Shown here: in pieces, positions 8,063 through 16,391 of the stretch | How positions within the stretch are numbered: position 1 is the stretch's first letter | Layout of the letters: every line of letters starts with the position of its first letter | Origin: Protaetiibacter sp. SSC-01 | GTDB lineage: Bacteria > Actinomycetota > Actinomycetes > Actinomycetales > Microbacteriaceae | Direction: 5' to 3' | DNA length: 64,000 nt | Assembly (NCBI RefSeq): GCF_014483895.1 | Contig: NZ_CP059987.1 | Coordinates: 2,232,001-2,296,000, forward strand | Position numbers and translations under genes: made by a program | Notes under the pieces: generated by a model | What the model saw: the letters and a program-made list of their open reading frames with translations, nothing else | Told to the model about the DNA's origin: nothing | Databases searched by the model: none

Positions 8063-8773
8063 CTGACCCGCGAGACACTGCACGCCGGCATCCTCGACCG
8101 CATCGGGATGCGCATCGTCGAGAACGAGTACGCCCCCGGCCAGGTGCTCCGCACCGAGGATTGGGAGGCCGAGTTCGACGTCTCACGCACCGTGCTGCGC
8201 GAGGCGCTCAAGGTGCTCGAGTCGATGCGGCTCATCGAGCTGCGCCGCAAGGTCGGCATCACGGTGCGCCCCGCGATCGACTGGAACGTCTACGACCCGC
8301 GCCTCATCCGCTGGCGCCTCGCCGGCGCCGAGCGCCAGCGGCAGATCCACTCCCTCACCGAGCTCCGGCTCGCGGTCGAGCCCGTCGCCGCGCGCAACGC
8401 CGCGACGCGCGCGAGCCACACCGACCGCGTCGCGCTCCTCTACCACGCGTCCCAGCTCGAGGATGCGGGCCTCGCGACCGACCTCGAGCGCCTCCACCGC
8501 AACGACGTCGAATTCCACCGCCTGCTGCTCACGGCATCCGGCAACGAGCTCTTCGCCTCGCTCTCGGCGCTCGTCGCCGAGGTGCTGCCCGTGACGGGGC
8601 ACCTCGTGCACGACGTCATCCCCGAGCAGCAGACGGCTCCGCCGCGGCACCTCCACACGATCGCGGCCCAGGCGATCGTCGACGGCGACCCGCGCGCCGC
8701 CGAGGAGGCGATGCGCGAGCTGCTCTACGAGGTCGACGAGCAGATGCAGCTCGCGTGGGAGCGCAGCCGCTGA
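8063..8773 (+). CDS. GntR-family (FCD-type) transcriptional regulator, probable CTG start
   Basis: A repressor-type regulator: winged helix at the N-terminus (ILDRIGMRIVENEYAPGQVLRTEDWEAEFDVSRTVLREALKVLESMRLI) and an all-helical FCD ligand domain with the metal-site pattern D...H...H (LHRNDVEFHRLLLTASGN, TIAAQAI). The first ATG (8108) lies inside the first helix and would remove its beginning. The codon CTG at 8063, preceded by AAAGGA with 6 nt spacing, gives LTRETLHAGILD, the family's normal N-terminus, so a CTG start is proposed. Divergent from the sugar operon and 99 nt before gnd. Confidence 0.85.
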   Translation: MTRETLHAGILDRIGMRIVENEYAPGQVLRTEDWEAEFDVSRTVLREALKVLESMRLIELRRKVGITVRPAIDWNVYDPRLIRWRLAGAERQRQIHSLTELRLAVEPVAARNAATRASHTDRVALLYHASQLEDAGLATDLERLHRNDVEFHRLLLTASGNELFASLSALVAEVLPVTGHLVHDVIPEQQTAPPRHLHTIAAQAIVDGDPRAAEEAMRELLYEVDEQMQLAWERSR

Positions 8774-8872
8774 CGACCGCGCCCCCGCTCGCAAGGAGGC
8801 CGCGCAGCGGAATGCGCGACCCGATAGCCTGAAGACCTCTCCCCTCCTCCCCCGCATCGGAAGGTGTCACGC

Positions 8873-10327
8873 GTGTCCGGAAACGAAGGCAAGGCCAACA
8901 TCGGAGTCGTCGGACTGGCGGTGATGGGCTCCAACCTCGCCCGCAACCTCGCCAGCCGCGAGGGCAACACGGTCGCGATCTTCAACCGCAGCTACGAGAA
9001 GACCGAGACGCTCGTCGCCGAGCACCCCGAGGCCGGCTTCCTGCCCGCGCGCACCTACGAGGAGTTCGCCGCGACGCTCTCGCAGCCCCGCACCGCGATC
9101 ATCATGGTCAAGGCGGGCGCCGGCACGGACGCCGTCATCGACGAGCTCGTGCGCGTGTTCGAGCCCGGCGACATCATCGTCGACGGCGGCAACGCGCTCT
9201 TCACCGACACCATCCGCCGCGAGAAGGCCGTGCGCGAGACCGGCATCAACTTCGTCGGCGCCGGAATCTCCGGCGGCGAAGAGGGCGCGCTCAACGGCCC
9301 GTCGATCATGCCCGGCGGCTCGGCGGAGGCGTGGGAGACCCTCGGCCCCATCCTCAAGTCGATCGCCGCCGTCGCCGAGGGCGAGCCGTGCGTCACCCAC
9401 GTCGGCACCGACGGCGCCGGCCACTTCGTCAAGATGATCCACAACGGCATCGAGTACGCCGACATGCAGCTCATCGCCGAGGCCTACGACCTCATCCGCC
9501 GCGGCACCGGCAAGAGCCCCGCCGAGATCGCCGACATCTTCGCCGAGTGGAACACGGGCGAGCTCGAGAGCTACCTCATCGAGATCACCGCCGAGGTGCT
9601 GCGTCAGGTCGACGCCGCCACCGGCAAGCCGCTCGTCGACGTCATCGCCGACCAGGCCGGCGCCAAGGGCACCGGCGCGTGGACCGTGCAGACCGCCCTC
9701 GACCTCGGCGTGCCCGTCTCGGGCATCGCGGAGGCCGTGTTCGCCCGCTCGCTCTCGTCGAAGCCCGCCCAGCGCGCCGCCGCATCCGCCCTCCCGGGCC
9801 CCGACGGCACCTTCGACATCCACGACGCCGACGCGTTCGTCGAGGACGTGCGCCAGGCGCTCTACGCGTCGAAGATCATCGCGTACTCGCAGGGCTTCGA
9901 CGCGATCGTGGCGGGCGCCGAGCAGTACGGCTGGGACATCAAGAAGGGCGACATCGCCGCCATCTGGCGCGGCGGCTGCATCATCCGCGCCCAGTTCCTC
10001 AACCGCATCACCGAGGCGTACGCCGACGACCCCGGTCTCGTCGCGCTCGTCACCGCGCCGTACTTCGCGGATGCCGTGGCCCGCACGCAGCAGGCGTGGC
10101 GTCGCGTCGTGGTCGCCGCGGCCGAGGCCGGCATCCCGGCCCCCGCGTTCGCCTCGTCGCTCGCCTACTACGACGGCCTGCGCGCCGACCGCCTCCCCGC
10201 GGCGCTCGTGCAGGGTCAGCGCGACTTCTTCGGCGCGCACACCTACCGCCGCGTCGACCGCGAGGGCACCTTCCACACGCTGTGGTCGGGCGACCGCAGC
10301 GAGATCGAGGCCGTCGACACGCACTGA
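8873..10327 (+). CDS. gnd: 6-phosphogluconate dehydrogenase, decarboxylating
   Basis: Oxidises 6-phosphogluconate to ribulose-5-phosphate and CO2, the oxidative step of the pentose phosphate pathway. 484 residues, the standard length. The dinucleotide motif GVVGLAVMGSNLARNLA starts near residue 10; the substrate loop GAGISGGEEGALNGPSIMPGG and catalytic KMIHNGIEYADMQLIAEAY follow. GTG at 8873 is preferred over GTG 8864 because GGAAGG lies 8 nt before it. Beside gluconokinase and its regulator, it can consume the 6-phosphogluconate made there. Confidence 0.96.
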   Translation: MSGNEGKANIGVVGLAVMGSNLARNLASREGNTVAIFNRSYEKTETLVAEHPEAGFLPARTYEEFAATLSQPRTAIIMVKAGAGTDAVIDELVRVFEPGDIIVDGGNALFTDTIRREKAVRETGINFVGAGISGGEEGALNGPSIMPGGSAEAWETLGPILKSIAAVAEGEPCVTHVGTDGAGHFVKMIHNGIEYADMQLIAEAYDLIRRGTGKSPAEIADIFAEWNTGELESYLIEITAEVLRQVDAATGKPLVDVIADQAGAKGTGAWTVQTALDLGVPVSGIAEAVFARSLSSKPAQRAAASALPGPDGTFDIHDADAFVEDVRQALYASKIIAYSQGFDAIVAGAEQYGWDIKKGDIAAIWRGGCIIRAQFLNRITEAYADDPGLVALVTAPYFADAVARTQQAWRRVVVAAAEAGIPAPAFASSLAYYDGLRADRLPAALVQGQRDFFGAHTYRRVDREGTFHTLWSGDRSEIEAVDTH

Positions 10328-10370
10328 CGCTGTGTCTTCTGGCGCCGCGATGATCCGCGGCGCGCGCACC

Positions 10371-10525
10371 CCCGCGGGTGAGACGGTGGCTGGTTTCGAA
10401 ACGCCGCTCCGCGGCTACTCAACCAGCGGGTGTGCCTACCCGCGGGTGAGACGGTGGCTGGTTTCGACACGGGTGTGCCCACCTGCTGGTTGAGTAGCGC
10501 CCGCAGGGCGCGTGTCGAAACCAGC
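10371..10525. repeat. cluster of palindromic interspersed repeats (GGTTGAGTAGC family) with a direct duplication
   Basis: A 29-nt segment beginning CCCGCGGGTGAGACGG occurs at 10371 and again at 10439, a 68-nt period. Within it lie repeats of the TGGTTTCGAAAC...CTCAACCAGC type: one reverse copy at 10388-10430 and a forward copy at 10485-10525 (CTGGTTGAGTAGC...GTCGAAACCAGC). The block fills the gap between convergent gnd and the CoA-transferase gene and may serve as a bidirectional transcript end. Confidence 0.85.
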
Positions 10526-10538
10526 CCGCTGATGACCC

Positions 10539-11903
10539 TCACCAGATCGGGTTGTCACTCCCGAGAGGCCGCGGCGCGCGCTCCCAGCCGATGCGCACGC
10601 CCGAGACCTCGAGCGGCGGGGTGAGCACCCGCACGGGGCCCCACCCGGTCTGCAGCAGCTCGCCGTCGCTCGGCTCCTCCGCGGCGCCGCGTGCCGCCGC
10701 GCGCGGGAGACCGCGGGCGTCCTCGAGCAGCGCGGCCGTGCGCGCGAGCGACAGCCGCGCGATCGACCCGGTGCCGTCGCGCAGCCGATCCCGCAGCCCC
10801 ACGAGCACGGCGGCGGCCATGAGGTAACCCGTCGCCTGGTCGAGCGCCTGCACGGGCATCGGAACCGGGCGGTCCGCGGCGGCGGCGCGCATGCCCGCAT
10901 CCGCGATCCCCGCCGACATCTGCACGAGGCTGTCGAAGCCGCGGCGGCCCGCCCACGGGCCCGTGAAGCCGTAGGCATCGAGCGAGACGTCGACGACCCC
11001 CGGGCGCGTACGGCGGCGCGCCTCCTCGCCGAGCCCGAGGCGCTCGAGCGCGTCGGAGCGGTAGCCGTGCACGACGACGTCGGCCTCCGAGAGCAGCCGC
11101 ACGATGTGGGCGAGCTCGGCGGGGTCGTGCCCGTCGAGGCGCGAGGTGCGCTTGCCGAGGGTCATCTCGTGCGCGAGTGCGGGCTCGTCCCAGCCGGGCG
11201 GGTCGACACGCAGCACCTGGGCGCCGAGCCCCGCGAGCAGCCGCGTGGCGACGGGCCCCGCCATGACGCGCGTGAGGTCGAGCACACGCAGGCCCTGAAG
11301 GGGCCGCTCGCGCGTCGGGCGCCAGTCGGAGGGGGCGCCGTCGGCGTCGGTGGTCGCACGCGCGACGAGCGGCTCGGCCGCCACGGCGGCGCCCTGCGGA
11401 TGCCTCTTCCACTCCTCGGGACGCCGCATGACGGCCGCGCATCCGCCCTCCGCGACGATGTCGGCCTCGAGCTCGTCGCCGTGCCAGATCGAGACGGCGC
11501 GGGCGATGGCGTCGCGGTCGGCCTCGACGCCGAGCACGCGCAGCGCGGCCTGGCGGTGGTGGGGCGCGTTCGTGTGCAGGCGGATCCAGCCGTCGCTCGT
11601 CGCGTAGTCGCCCGCGATGGGGTCCCACGGGGACGGCGCGACCCATCCGACGGGCCGCACACCCATGCGGAACCACGCGTCCGCGCGCTCACGCCGCACC
11701 GTCGCGCTCGCACCGGGGATGCCGCCGGCATCGAGCAGGGTCGTGAGCGCCGCTGCCGCGGACGCGACGGATGCCGCCGCGAGATCGGAGACCGGATACG
11801 GCGACTCGAGGGTCGCGACGCCCGCCACGTTGACGGCGGCGACGTCCACGCCGAGCGCCTCCCCCATCCGCTGCCGCAGCCGCGCGTCCGCCGATCCCGC
11901 CAT
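10539..11903 (-). CDS. CoA-transferase family III (CaiB/BaiF) protein
   Basis: A 454-residue protein of the family that moves CoA between carboxylic acids. The central segment LQGLRVLDLTRVMAGPVATRLLAGLGAQVLRVDPPG is the family signature; GKRTSRLDGHDP and VDVSLDAYGFTGPWAGRRGFDSLVQMSAGIA follow. An extra N-terminal part of ~190 residues precedes this core, as in two-segment members. The ATG start at MAGSADARLR is the first that excludes the upstream repeats; no strong Shine-Dalgarno is seen. Substrate unknown; no acyl-CoA genes adjoin. Confidence 0.82.
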   Translation of the reverse strand: MAGSADARLRQRMGEALGVDVAAVNVAGVATLESPYPVSDLAAASVASAAAALTTLLDAGGIPGASATVRRERADAWFRMGVRPVGWVAPSPWDPIAGDYATSDGWIRLHTNAPHHRQAALRVLGVEADRDAIARAVSIWHGDELEADIVAEGGCAAVMRRPEEWKRHPQGAAVAAEPLVARATTDADGAPSDWRPTRERPLQGLRVLDLTRVMAGPVATRLLAGLGAQVLRVDPPGWDEPALAHEMTLGKRTSRLDGHDPAELAHIVRLLSEADVVVHGYRSDALERLGLGEEARRRTRPGVVDVSLDAYGFTGPWAGRRGFDSLVQMSAGIADAGMRAAAADRPVPMPVQALDQATGYLMAAAVLVGLRDRLRDGTGSIARLSLARTAALLEDARGLPRAAARGAAEEPSDGELLQTGWGPVRVLTPPLEVSGVRIGWERAPRPLGSDNPIW

Positions 11904-11974
11904 ATGCCGACGGTATCCCGCGCGCCGCGGGTGCGGCGAGTGCCGCTCCGGCGGGCGTGGACCGCGCACCCCGA

Positions 11975-12084
11975 GGTGGTCGAGGAGCGCCGCCGCAGGC
12001 GACGCGTCTCGAGACCACCGGACGATGTGCTGCGCCGCGGTGGTCTCGAGACGCGTCCGCTCCGCGGGCGCTCCTCGACCACCT
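11975..12084. repeat. inverted pair of palindromic repeats (GGTCGAGGAGCGC family)
   Basis: A forward copy (11975-12019, GGTGGTCGAGGAGCGC...GTCTCGAGACCACC) and a reverse copy (12039-12084) flank a 19-nt spacer. Each copy is itself partly palindromic, so the pair can form a long cruciform. Further copies are at 17980-18024, 31983-32028 and 32071-32110. Confidence 0.85.
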
Positions 12085-12119
12085 GGGTGAGCCACGGCGC
12101 ACAGTGCGAGACTGAACCG

Positions 12120-12491
12120 ATGGAGCGCGACGACGGCATCCCGCCCGAGCTCGCCGGCTACGAGCCGGGCGACGGGGGCACGCTCCGCGGACCCCGGATG
12201 CGGCGCATCGCGCGCATCGTCGTGCTGCTCGCGGTCGTGTCGCTCGTGCTGCCGGGCGTGCTCATCGGCGTCTCGACGGCGGCCCGCACGGCAGAGGTGG
12301 CGTGCGACATCGTCGTCGCGGGCGCGGCGCCCGGCGCGACGCCCGAGGCGCGCTGGGAGTGGACGGGCGCCGAGGGCCCCGGCTGGTACTGCTACGCGAG
12401 CACCTTCGGCGGTCGCGAGGTGCAGCTGCGGTTCCTCGGCTTCATCCCCGAGGTGCGCTACCGCGGCGACCCGCCCGGTGTCGGCGTCTGA
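12120..12491 (+). CDS. hypothetical single-span membrane protein
   Basis: A 123-residue protein not recognised. Residues 1-27 are hydrophilic and end in a basic patch (RMRRIARI), followed by one membrane segment (VVLLAVVSLVLPGVLIGVS). The external part holds two cysteines (VACDIVV, WYCYAS) and reads like a small beta-rich domain ending VRYRGDPPGVGV. The start ATG is 36 nt after the repeat pair. Confidence 0.6.
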   Translation: MERDDGIPPELAGYEPGDGGTLRGPRMRRIARIVVLLAVVSLVLPGVLIGVSTAARTAEVACDIVVAGAAPGATPEARWEWTGAEGPGWYCYASTFGGREVQLRFLGFIPEVRYRGDPPGVGV

Positions 12492-12594
12492 CGCACTGTT
12501 TCGGCGTGTGACGCCGCCAGCCGAGATCGCAGGCGACCGCGCCTACTCTTGCAGCATCCCCGGCCGACGGGCCCCGATGCGAGAAGAGGTGACC

Positions 12595-12903
12595 ATGGAC
12601 GAGGCACGTGTCCAGCAGGAAGCCGGTCTCGCCATGTGCGCCGACGCGTGCTCGGGCGAGGGGCACCGCGTACTCCCCATCCAGGTGGCCGTCGCATCCG
12701 CCTCCCCGAGCCGCTGGCGCGACGCGCTCGTCACGACGGATGCGCGGGGCGGCTTCGCCGTCGCACCTCTCGAGGGCGCGCCCGTGCGGCTCTGGCACCA
12801 CCTGCCGATCGAGCTCGCCGAGGGCGAGCCCGTGGCCTACCACCCCGTCGCCGGGGTGCTCTCGGCCCGCGGCGTGCTGCTGAGCGTGCGCCCCGTCGCC
12901 TGA
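12595..12903 (+). CDS. hypothetical protein, 102 aa
   Basis: Not recognised. MDEARVQQEAGLAMCADACSGEGHR is followed by beta-strand-like text (LPIQVAVASASPSRWRDALVTTDARGGFAVAPL). The start ATG has AGAAGAGG upstream. Its last 67 nt overlap, on the opposite strand, the end of the cysteine-rich gene at 12837, so one of the two 3' ends may be longer than the functional protein. Confidence 0.5.
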   Translation: MDEARVQQEAGLAMCADACSGEGHRVLPIQVAVASASPSRWRDALVTTDARGGFAVAPLEGAPVRLWHHLPIELAEGEPVAYHPVAGVLSARGVLLSVRPVA

Positions 12904-13334
12904 TACCCGTCGCCTGATCCGCGCAACCCGCCGTCAGGGAGCTTCGCCATCATGCCCTGGCAGGCCTCCATCATGTTGCGGCACGCCATCGCGCACACGC
13001 GGCAGTGCTCGTGCATCTCGGCGTGCTGCTCGCACTCCGCGGCGCACGCCTCGCACATCGCGACGCACGCCTGCAGCATCGCCGTCATGACCGCACTGTC
13101 GTGCCCCGTGGGGCGCAGCATCATGCGCATCATGGTCGTCGCCATGTCGGCCATGTTCATGCACATCGACGCGCAGCGGGCCATGCCCTCGCCGCCGTCC
13201 GCGTCGGCGCACATGGTGGCCGCCATCGCGCACGCGTTGCACGCCTCGATGCACTCCTGCATCGCCGCGTTGTCGAGACCCATGCTCGACGCGGGCATCG
13301 ACCCCATCATCCGGGTCATCGTCATCATGTCCAC
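12837..13334 (-). CDS. four-helix-bundle Cu(I)-storage-type protein (Csp-like, Cys/Met-rich)
   Basis: A 165-residue protein with 14 cysteines in CxxxC or CxxC spacing along helices (CIEACNACAMAATMC, CASMC, CVAMCEACAAEC, CRVCAMAC) and many methionines, the pattern of Csp copper-storage proteins that bind Cu(I) inside a four-helix bundle. No signal peptide, so cytosolic (Csp3-like). GTG start with GGAGGAGG 6 nt away. The last ~30 residues are low-complexity and overlap the convergent gene. A CsoR/CopB copper pair lies 14 kb away. Confidence 0.82.
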   Translation of the reverse strand: MDMMTMTRMMGSMPASSMGLDNAAMQECIEACNACAMAATMCADADGGEGMARCASMCMNMADMATTMMRMMLRPTGHDSAVMTAMLQACVAMCEACAAECEQHAEMHEHCRVCAMACRNMMEACQGMMAKLPDGGLRGSGDGYQATGRTLSSTPRAESTPATGW

Positions 13335-13389
13335 GTTCTCCTCCTCCCGTTCCGGTCAGAGTACGCGCGCGGATGCGACGGGTCGAGGG

Positions 13390-15417
13390 TCAGGACGCGG
13401 GCACCGGCGTGGCGCGCGCGTAGACGAGCTCGACCGCATCGGCGATCGCGGCGTCGATGTTGCGCGGGCTCACTGCGTCGCCGATCGCCACGAGGCGTCC
13501 GCGTCCCCTCCCGACCTGCGGCACCATGCCGATCCCGGGCACGGTGCCGAGCCCCGCCGGGCGTACCGAGGCGCGCGGCTCGAGCGCGACGACCGCGTCG
13601 AGGCCGCCGATCGTCGCGCGCTCGCCCGTGAGCGAGTCGATCGTCTCGAGCGCACCGCCGCCGAGCGCGGCGACGCGCGACGCCGTGCGCCGACGGAAGC
13701 CCCGATGCACCGCGAGGCGCTCGAGCAGCAGCGGGCGGTCGTAGCCGGCGCCGACGTGCGGGAAGACCTGCTCGGCGGGCGTCACGAGCTCGAGCTCGCC
13801 GACGACCTCGAGCAGCGAGAGCACGACGCCGGAGGCGTAGGCGGTGCCGTCGGCGTCGACGACCGCGATGCGACGGCCGAGCCGGGCGGGGTCGGCGAGC
13901 GCCGTGAACGCGTCGACCGTGCCGTTCGCCGGGAAGCCGGAGACGTAGGCGCCGCCGAGGTGCAGGGAGGTCGTGGCGGGCGCGGTGGACCCCGTCGCGA
14001 TGACGACGCCGTCGGCATCGAGGGCGTCGATCGCCGCGGCGTCGAGCTCGCGGCCGAGCTCCACCTCGACGCCCGCGCGTGCGAGGTCGCGCACGAGGTC
14101 GTCGACGAGCAGGCCGATGCTCTCGCGGCCCGGCACGCGTCGCGCGAGCGCGAGCTGACCTCCGAGGCTCGCGGTGCGCTCGACGAGCCGCACGGCGTGG
14201 CCGAGCTCGGCGAACTCGACGGCCGCGCGCATCCCCGCGGGGCCTCCACCCACGACGACCCAGCGCTCGGGGTTCGTCGCCGGCGGCAGCGGGGCGCGCT
14301 CCTGCTCGCGGCCCGCACGCGGGTTGACGGTGCACGACACCGGCAGGCCGCGGCTCCCCCGGCCGAGGCAGCCCTGGTTGAGGCGGATGCAGTGGCGGAT
14401 CTCGTCGGTGCGCCCCATGCGGAACTTCTCGGCGAGGTCGGGATCGGCGATCTGCGCGCGCGTGAGGGCGACCATGTCGGCGACGCCCGAGCGCAGCACC
14501 TCCTCGGCGTCCTCGACGCTCAGCGCCGAGCCGACGCCGAACACCGGCACGTCGGGGTTGGCGGCCTTCATCGCCGCGGTCGCATCGCGCAGCCACGCGA
14601 CCGGCATGGGCGACGATGGGAACACGTAGTGCACGTTGTGGTAGCCGCCCGCGGCGAGGTCGAGGAAGTCGATGCGCGCCTCCGCCCGCAGCCGCGCGAC
14701 GACCTCGCGCAGCTCGGCGGCATCCATCCCGTCGGGGTGGAACTCGTCGGCGACGATGCGGATGCCGACGGTCGCGTCGTCGCCCACGCGCTCGCGCACG
14801 GCGCGCAGCACCTCGCGCGGCAGACGCGTGCGGCCCTCGAGGTCGCCGCCGTAGCCGTCGGTGCGCGCGTTGTAGAGCGGCGAGAGGAACTGGTGCAGCA
14901 GGTAGCCGTGCGCCATGTGGATCTCGACGCCGTCGAAACCGGCCTCGAGCGCGAGCTCGGCCGAGAGCGCCCAGTACTCGACGAACGAGCGGATGTCGGC
15001 CTCGTCCGCCTCCTTCGTCGCGATGCCCGTCGAGGGCGAGATGAGGCGAGACGGCGCGAAGACGGGGCGCGGCCCGTCGGGGCCGTCGGCCTGCGCCTGC
15101 GCGCCGTGGTGGTTGAGTTGCACGAGCACGCGCGCGCCCGCCCCGTGGATCGCATCCGTGAACCGGCGGTTCGCATCGACGCTCTCGCGGCGCCAGGCGT
15201 CCTCGAAGTTGCGGATCGAACCGGACGGGTGCACGAAGTGGTTGCCGGCGACGAACAGGCCGCATCCGCCGCGCGCGCGCCGCACGTAGTACGCGGTCTC
15301 GCGCTCGGACTCGGCGCGGTCGGAGTACTGCTTCGAGTGCGCCGTCTGCATGATGCGGTTCGGCGCCACGAAGGAGCCGATGCGGAGCGGTTCGAAGAGG
15401 AGGGAGCCCTCGGTCAC
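13390..15417 (-). CDS. Old Yellow Enzyme/2,4-dienoyl-CoA reductase-type FMN/FAD oxidoreductase
   Basis: A 675-residue enzyme: an FMN TIM barrel (LLFEPLRIGSFVAPNRIMQTAHSK to about 335), an iron-sulfur motif, and a C-terminal FAD/NAD(P)H module (VVVGGGPAGMRAAVEFAELGHAVRLVER). Family members reduce activated double bonds or demethylate amines. The Fe-S motif has Cys343, Cys350 and Cys362, but the expected fourth ligand is Leu346. The GTG start overlaps the prs stop by 4 nt. Substrate unknown. Confidence 0.85.
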   Translation of the reverse strand: MTEGSLLFEPLRIGSFVAPNRIMQTAHSKQYSDRAESERETAYYVRRARGGCGLFVAGNHFVHPSGSIRNFEDAWRRESVDANRRFTDAIHGAGARVLVQLNHHGAQAQADGPDGPRPVFAPSRLISPSTGIATKEADEADIRSFVEYWALSAELALEAGFDGVEIHMAHGYLLHQFLSPLYNARTDGYGGDLEGRTRLPREVLRAVRERVGDDATVGIRIVADEFHPDGMDAAELREVVARLRAEARIDFLDLAAGGYHNVHYVFPSSPMPVAWLRDATAAMKAANPDVPVFGVGSALSVEDAEEVLRSGVADMVALTRAQIADPDLAEKFRMGRTDEIRHCIRLNQGCLGRGSRGLPVSCTVNPRAGREQERAPLPPATNPERWVVVGGGPAGMRAAVEFAELGHAVRLVERTASLGGQLALARRVPGRESIGLLVDDLVRDLARAGVEVELGRELDAAAIDALDADGVVIATGSTAPATTSLHLGGAYVSGFPANGTVDAFTALADPARLGRRIAVVDADGTAYASGVVLSLLEVVGELELVTPAEQVFPHVGAGYDRPLLLERLAVHRGFRRRTASRVAALGGGALETIDSLTGERATIGGLDAVVALEPRASVRPAGLGTVPGIGMVPQVGRGRGRLVAIGDAVSPRNIDAAIADAVELVYARATPVPAS

Positions 15418-16391
15418 GCCGCGCCGTCGAACATCGACGTGACGGAGCCGTCGTCGAAGACCTCGTGGATCGCGCGCGCGATGAGCGGAGCGATCGGCAG
15501 CACCGTGAGGCGGTCCCAGCGCTTCGCCCCCTCGAGGGGCAGGGTGTCGGTCACGACGACCTGGTCGATGAAGTCCGACTGCAGGATCTCGACGGCGGGG
15601 TCGGAGAAGACCGCGTGGGTCGCGCCCACGATGACGCTCTTCGCGCCGCGCGCCTTGAGCGCCTCGGCGGCCTTCACGATCGTGCGGCCCGTGTCGATGA
15701 GGTCGTCGACGAGGAGGCAGTCGCGGCCGGCGACGTCACCCACGATCTCGTGCACGCTCACCTGGTTGGCGACGCGCGGGTCGCGCCGCTTGTGGATGAT
15801 CGCGAGCGGCGCGCCGAGCTTGTCGGACCAGATGTCGGCGACCCGCACGCGGCCCATGTCGGGGCTCACGACCGTGAGGGTCGAGGGGTCGACGCTCTGG
15901 CGGAAGTGCTCGAGCAGCACGGGCATCGCGAAGAGGTGGTCGACGGGGCCGTCGAAGAAGCCCTGGATCTGGGCGGCGTGCAGGTCGACGCTCATGATGC
16001 GGTCGGCGCCGGCGGCCTTGAACAGGTCGGCGACGAGGCGGGCCGAGATCGGCTCGCGGCCGCGGCCCTTCTTGTCCTGACGGGCGTAGGGGTAGAAGGG
16101 CGCCACGACCGTGATGCGCTTCGCGCTCGCGCGCTTCGCCGCATCGACCATGATGAGCTGCTCCATGAGCCACTCGTTGATGGGCGAGGTGTGCGACTGG
16201 ATGACGAAGACGTCGCTGCCGCGGATCGACTCGCCGAAGCGCGCGTAGATCTCGCCGTTGGCGAAGGTGCGCGTGTCGGTCTCGACGAGCTCGGTGCCCA
16301 GTTCGGTCGCGATGTCCTCGGCGAGCTGCGGATGCGCCCGCCCCGAGACGATGACGAGCCGCTTCTCTCCGCTGATCTTGATGCCGGACAC
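15414..16391 (-). CDS. prs: ribose-phosphate pyrophosphokinase
   Basis: Makes PRPP from ribose-5-phosphate and ATP for nucleotide, His and Trp synthesis. 325 residues, usual length. Signature features are FANGEIYARFGESIRGSDVFVIQS, the flexible-loop region PYARQDKKGRGREPISARLVADL, and the PRPP-binding CLLVDDLIDTGRT. GTG start (VSGIKIS). The usual neighbours glmU and rplY are absent; instead an OYE gene overlaps its stop. Confidence 0.97.
   Translation of the reverse strand: MSGIKISGEKRLVIVSGRAHPQLAEDIATELGTELVETDTRTFANGEIYARFGESIRGSDVFVIQSHTSPINEWLMEQLIMVDAAKRASAKRITVVAPFYPYARQDKKGRGREPISARLVADLFKAAGADRIMSVDLHAAQIQGFFDGPVDHLFAMPVLLEHFRQSVDPSTLTVVSPDMGRVRVADIWSDKLGAPLAIIHKRRDPRVANQVSVHEIVGDVAGRDCLLVDDLIDTGRTIVKAAEALKARGAKSVIVGATHAVFSDPAVEILQSDFIDQVVVTDTLPLEGAKRWDRLTVLPIAPLIARAIHEVFDDGSVTSMFDGAA

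Noticed and set aside
12952-16080. 1042-codon open frame on the plus strand across the OYE and prs genes
   Set aside because: Opposite two well-supported genes, with the composition of a GC-driven shadow frame.
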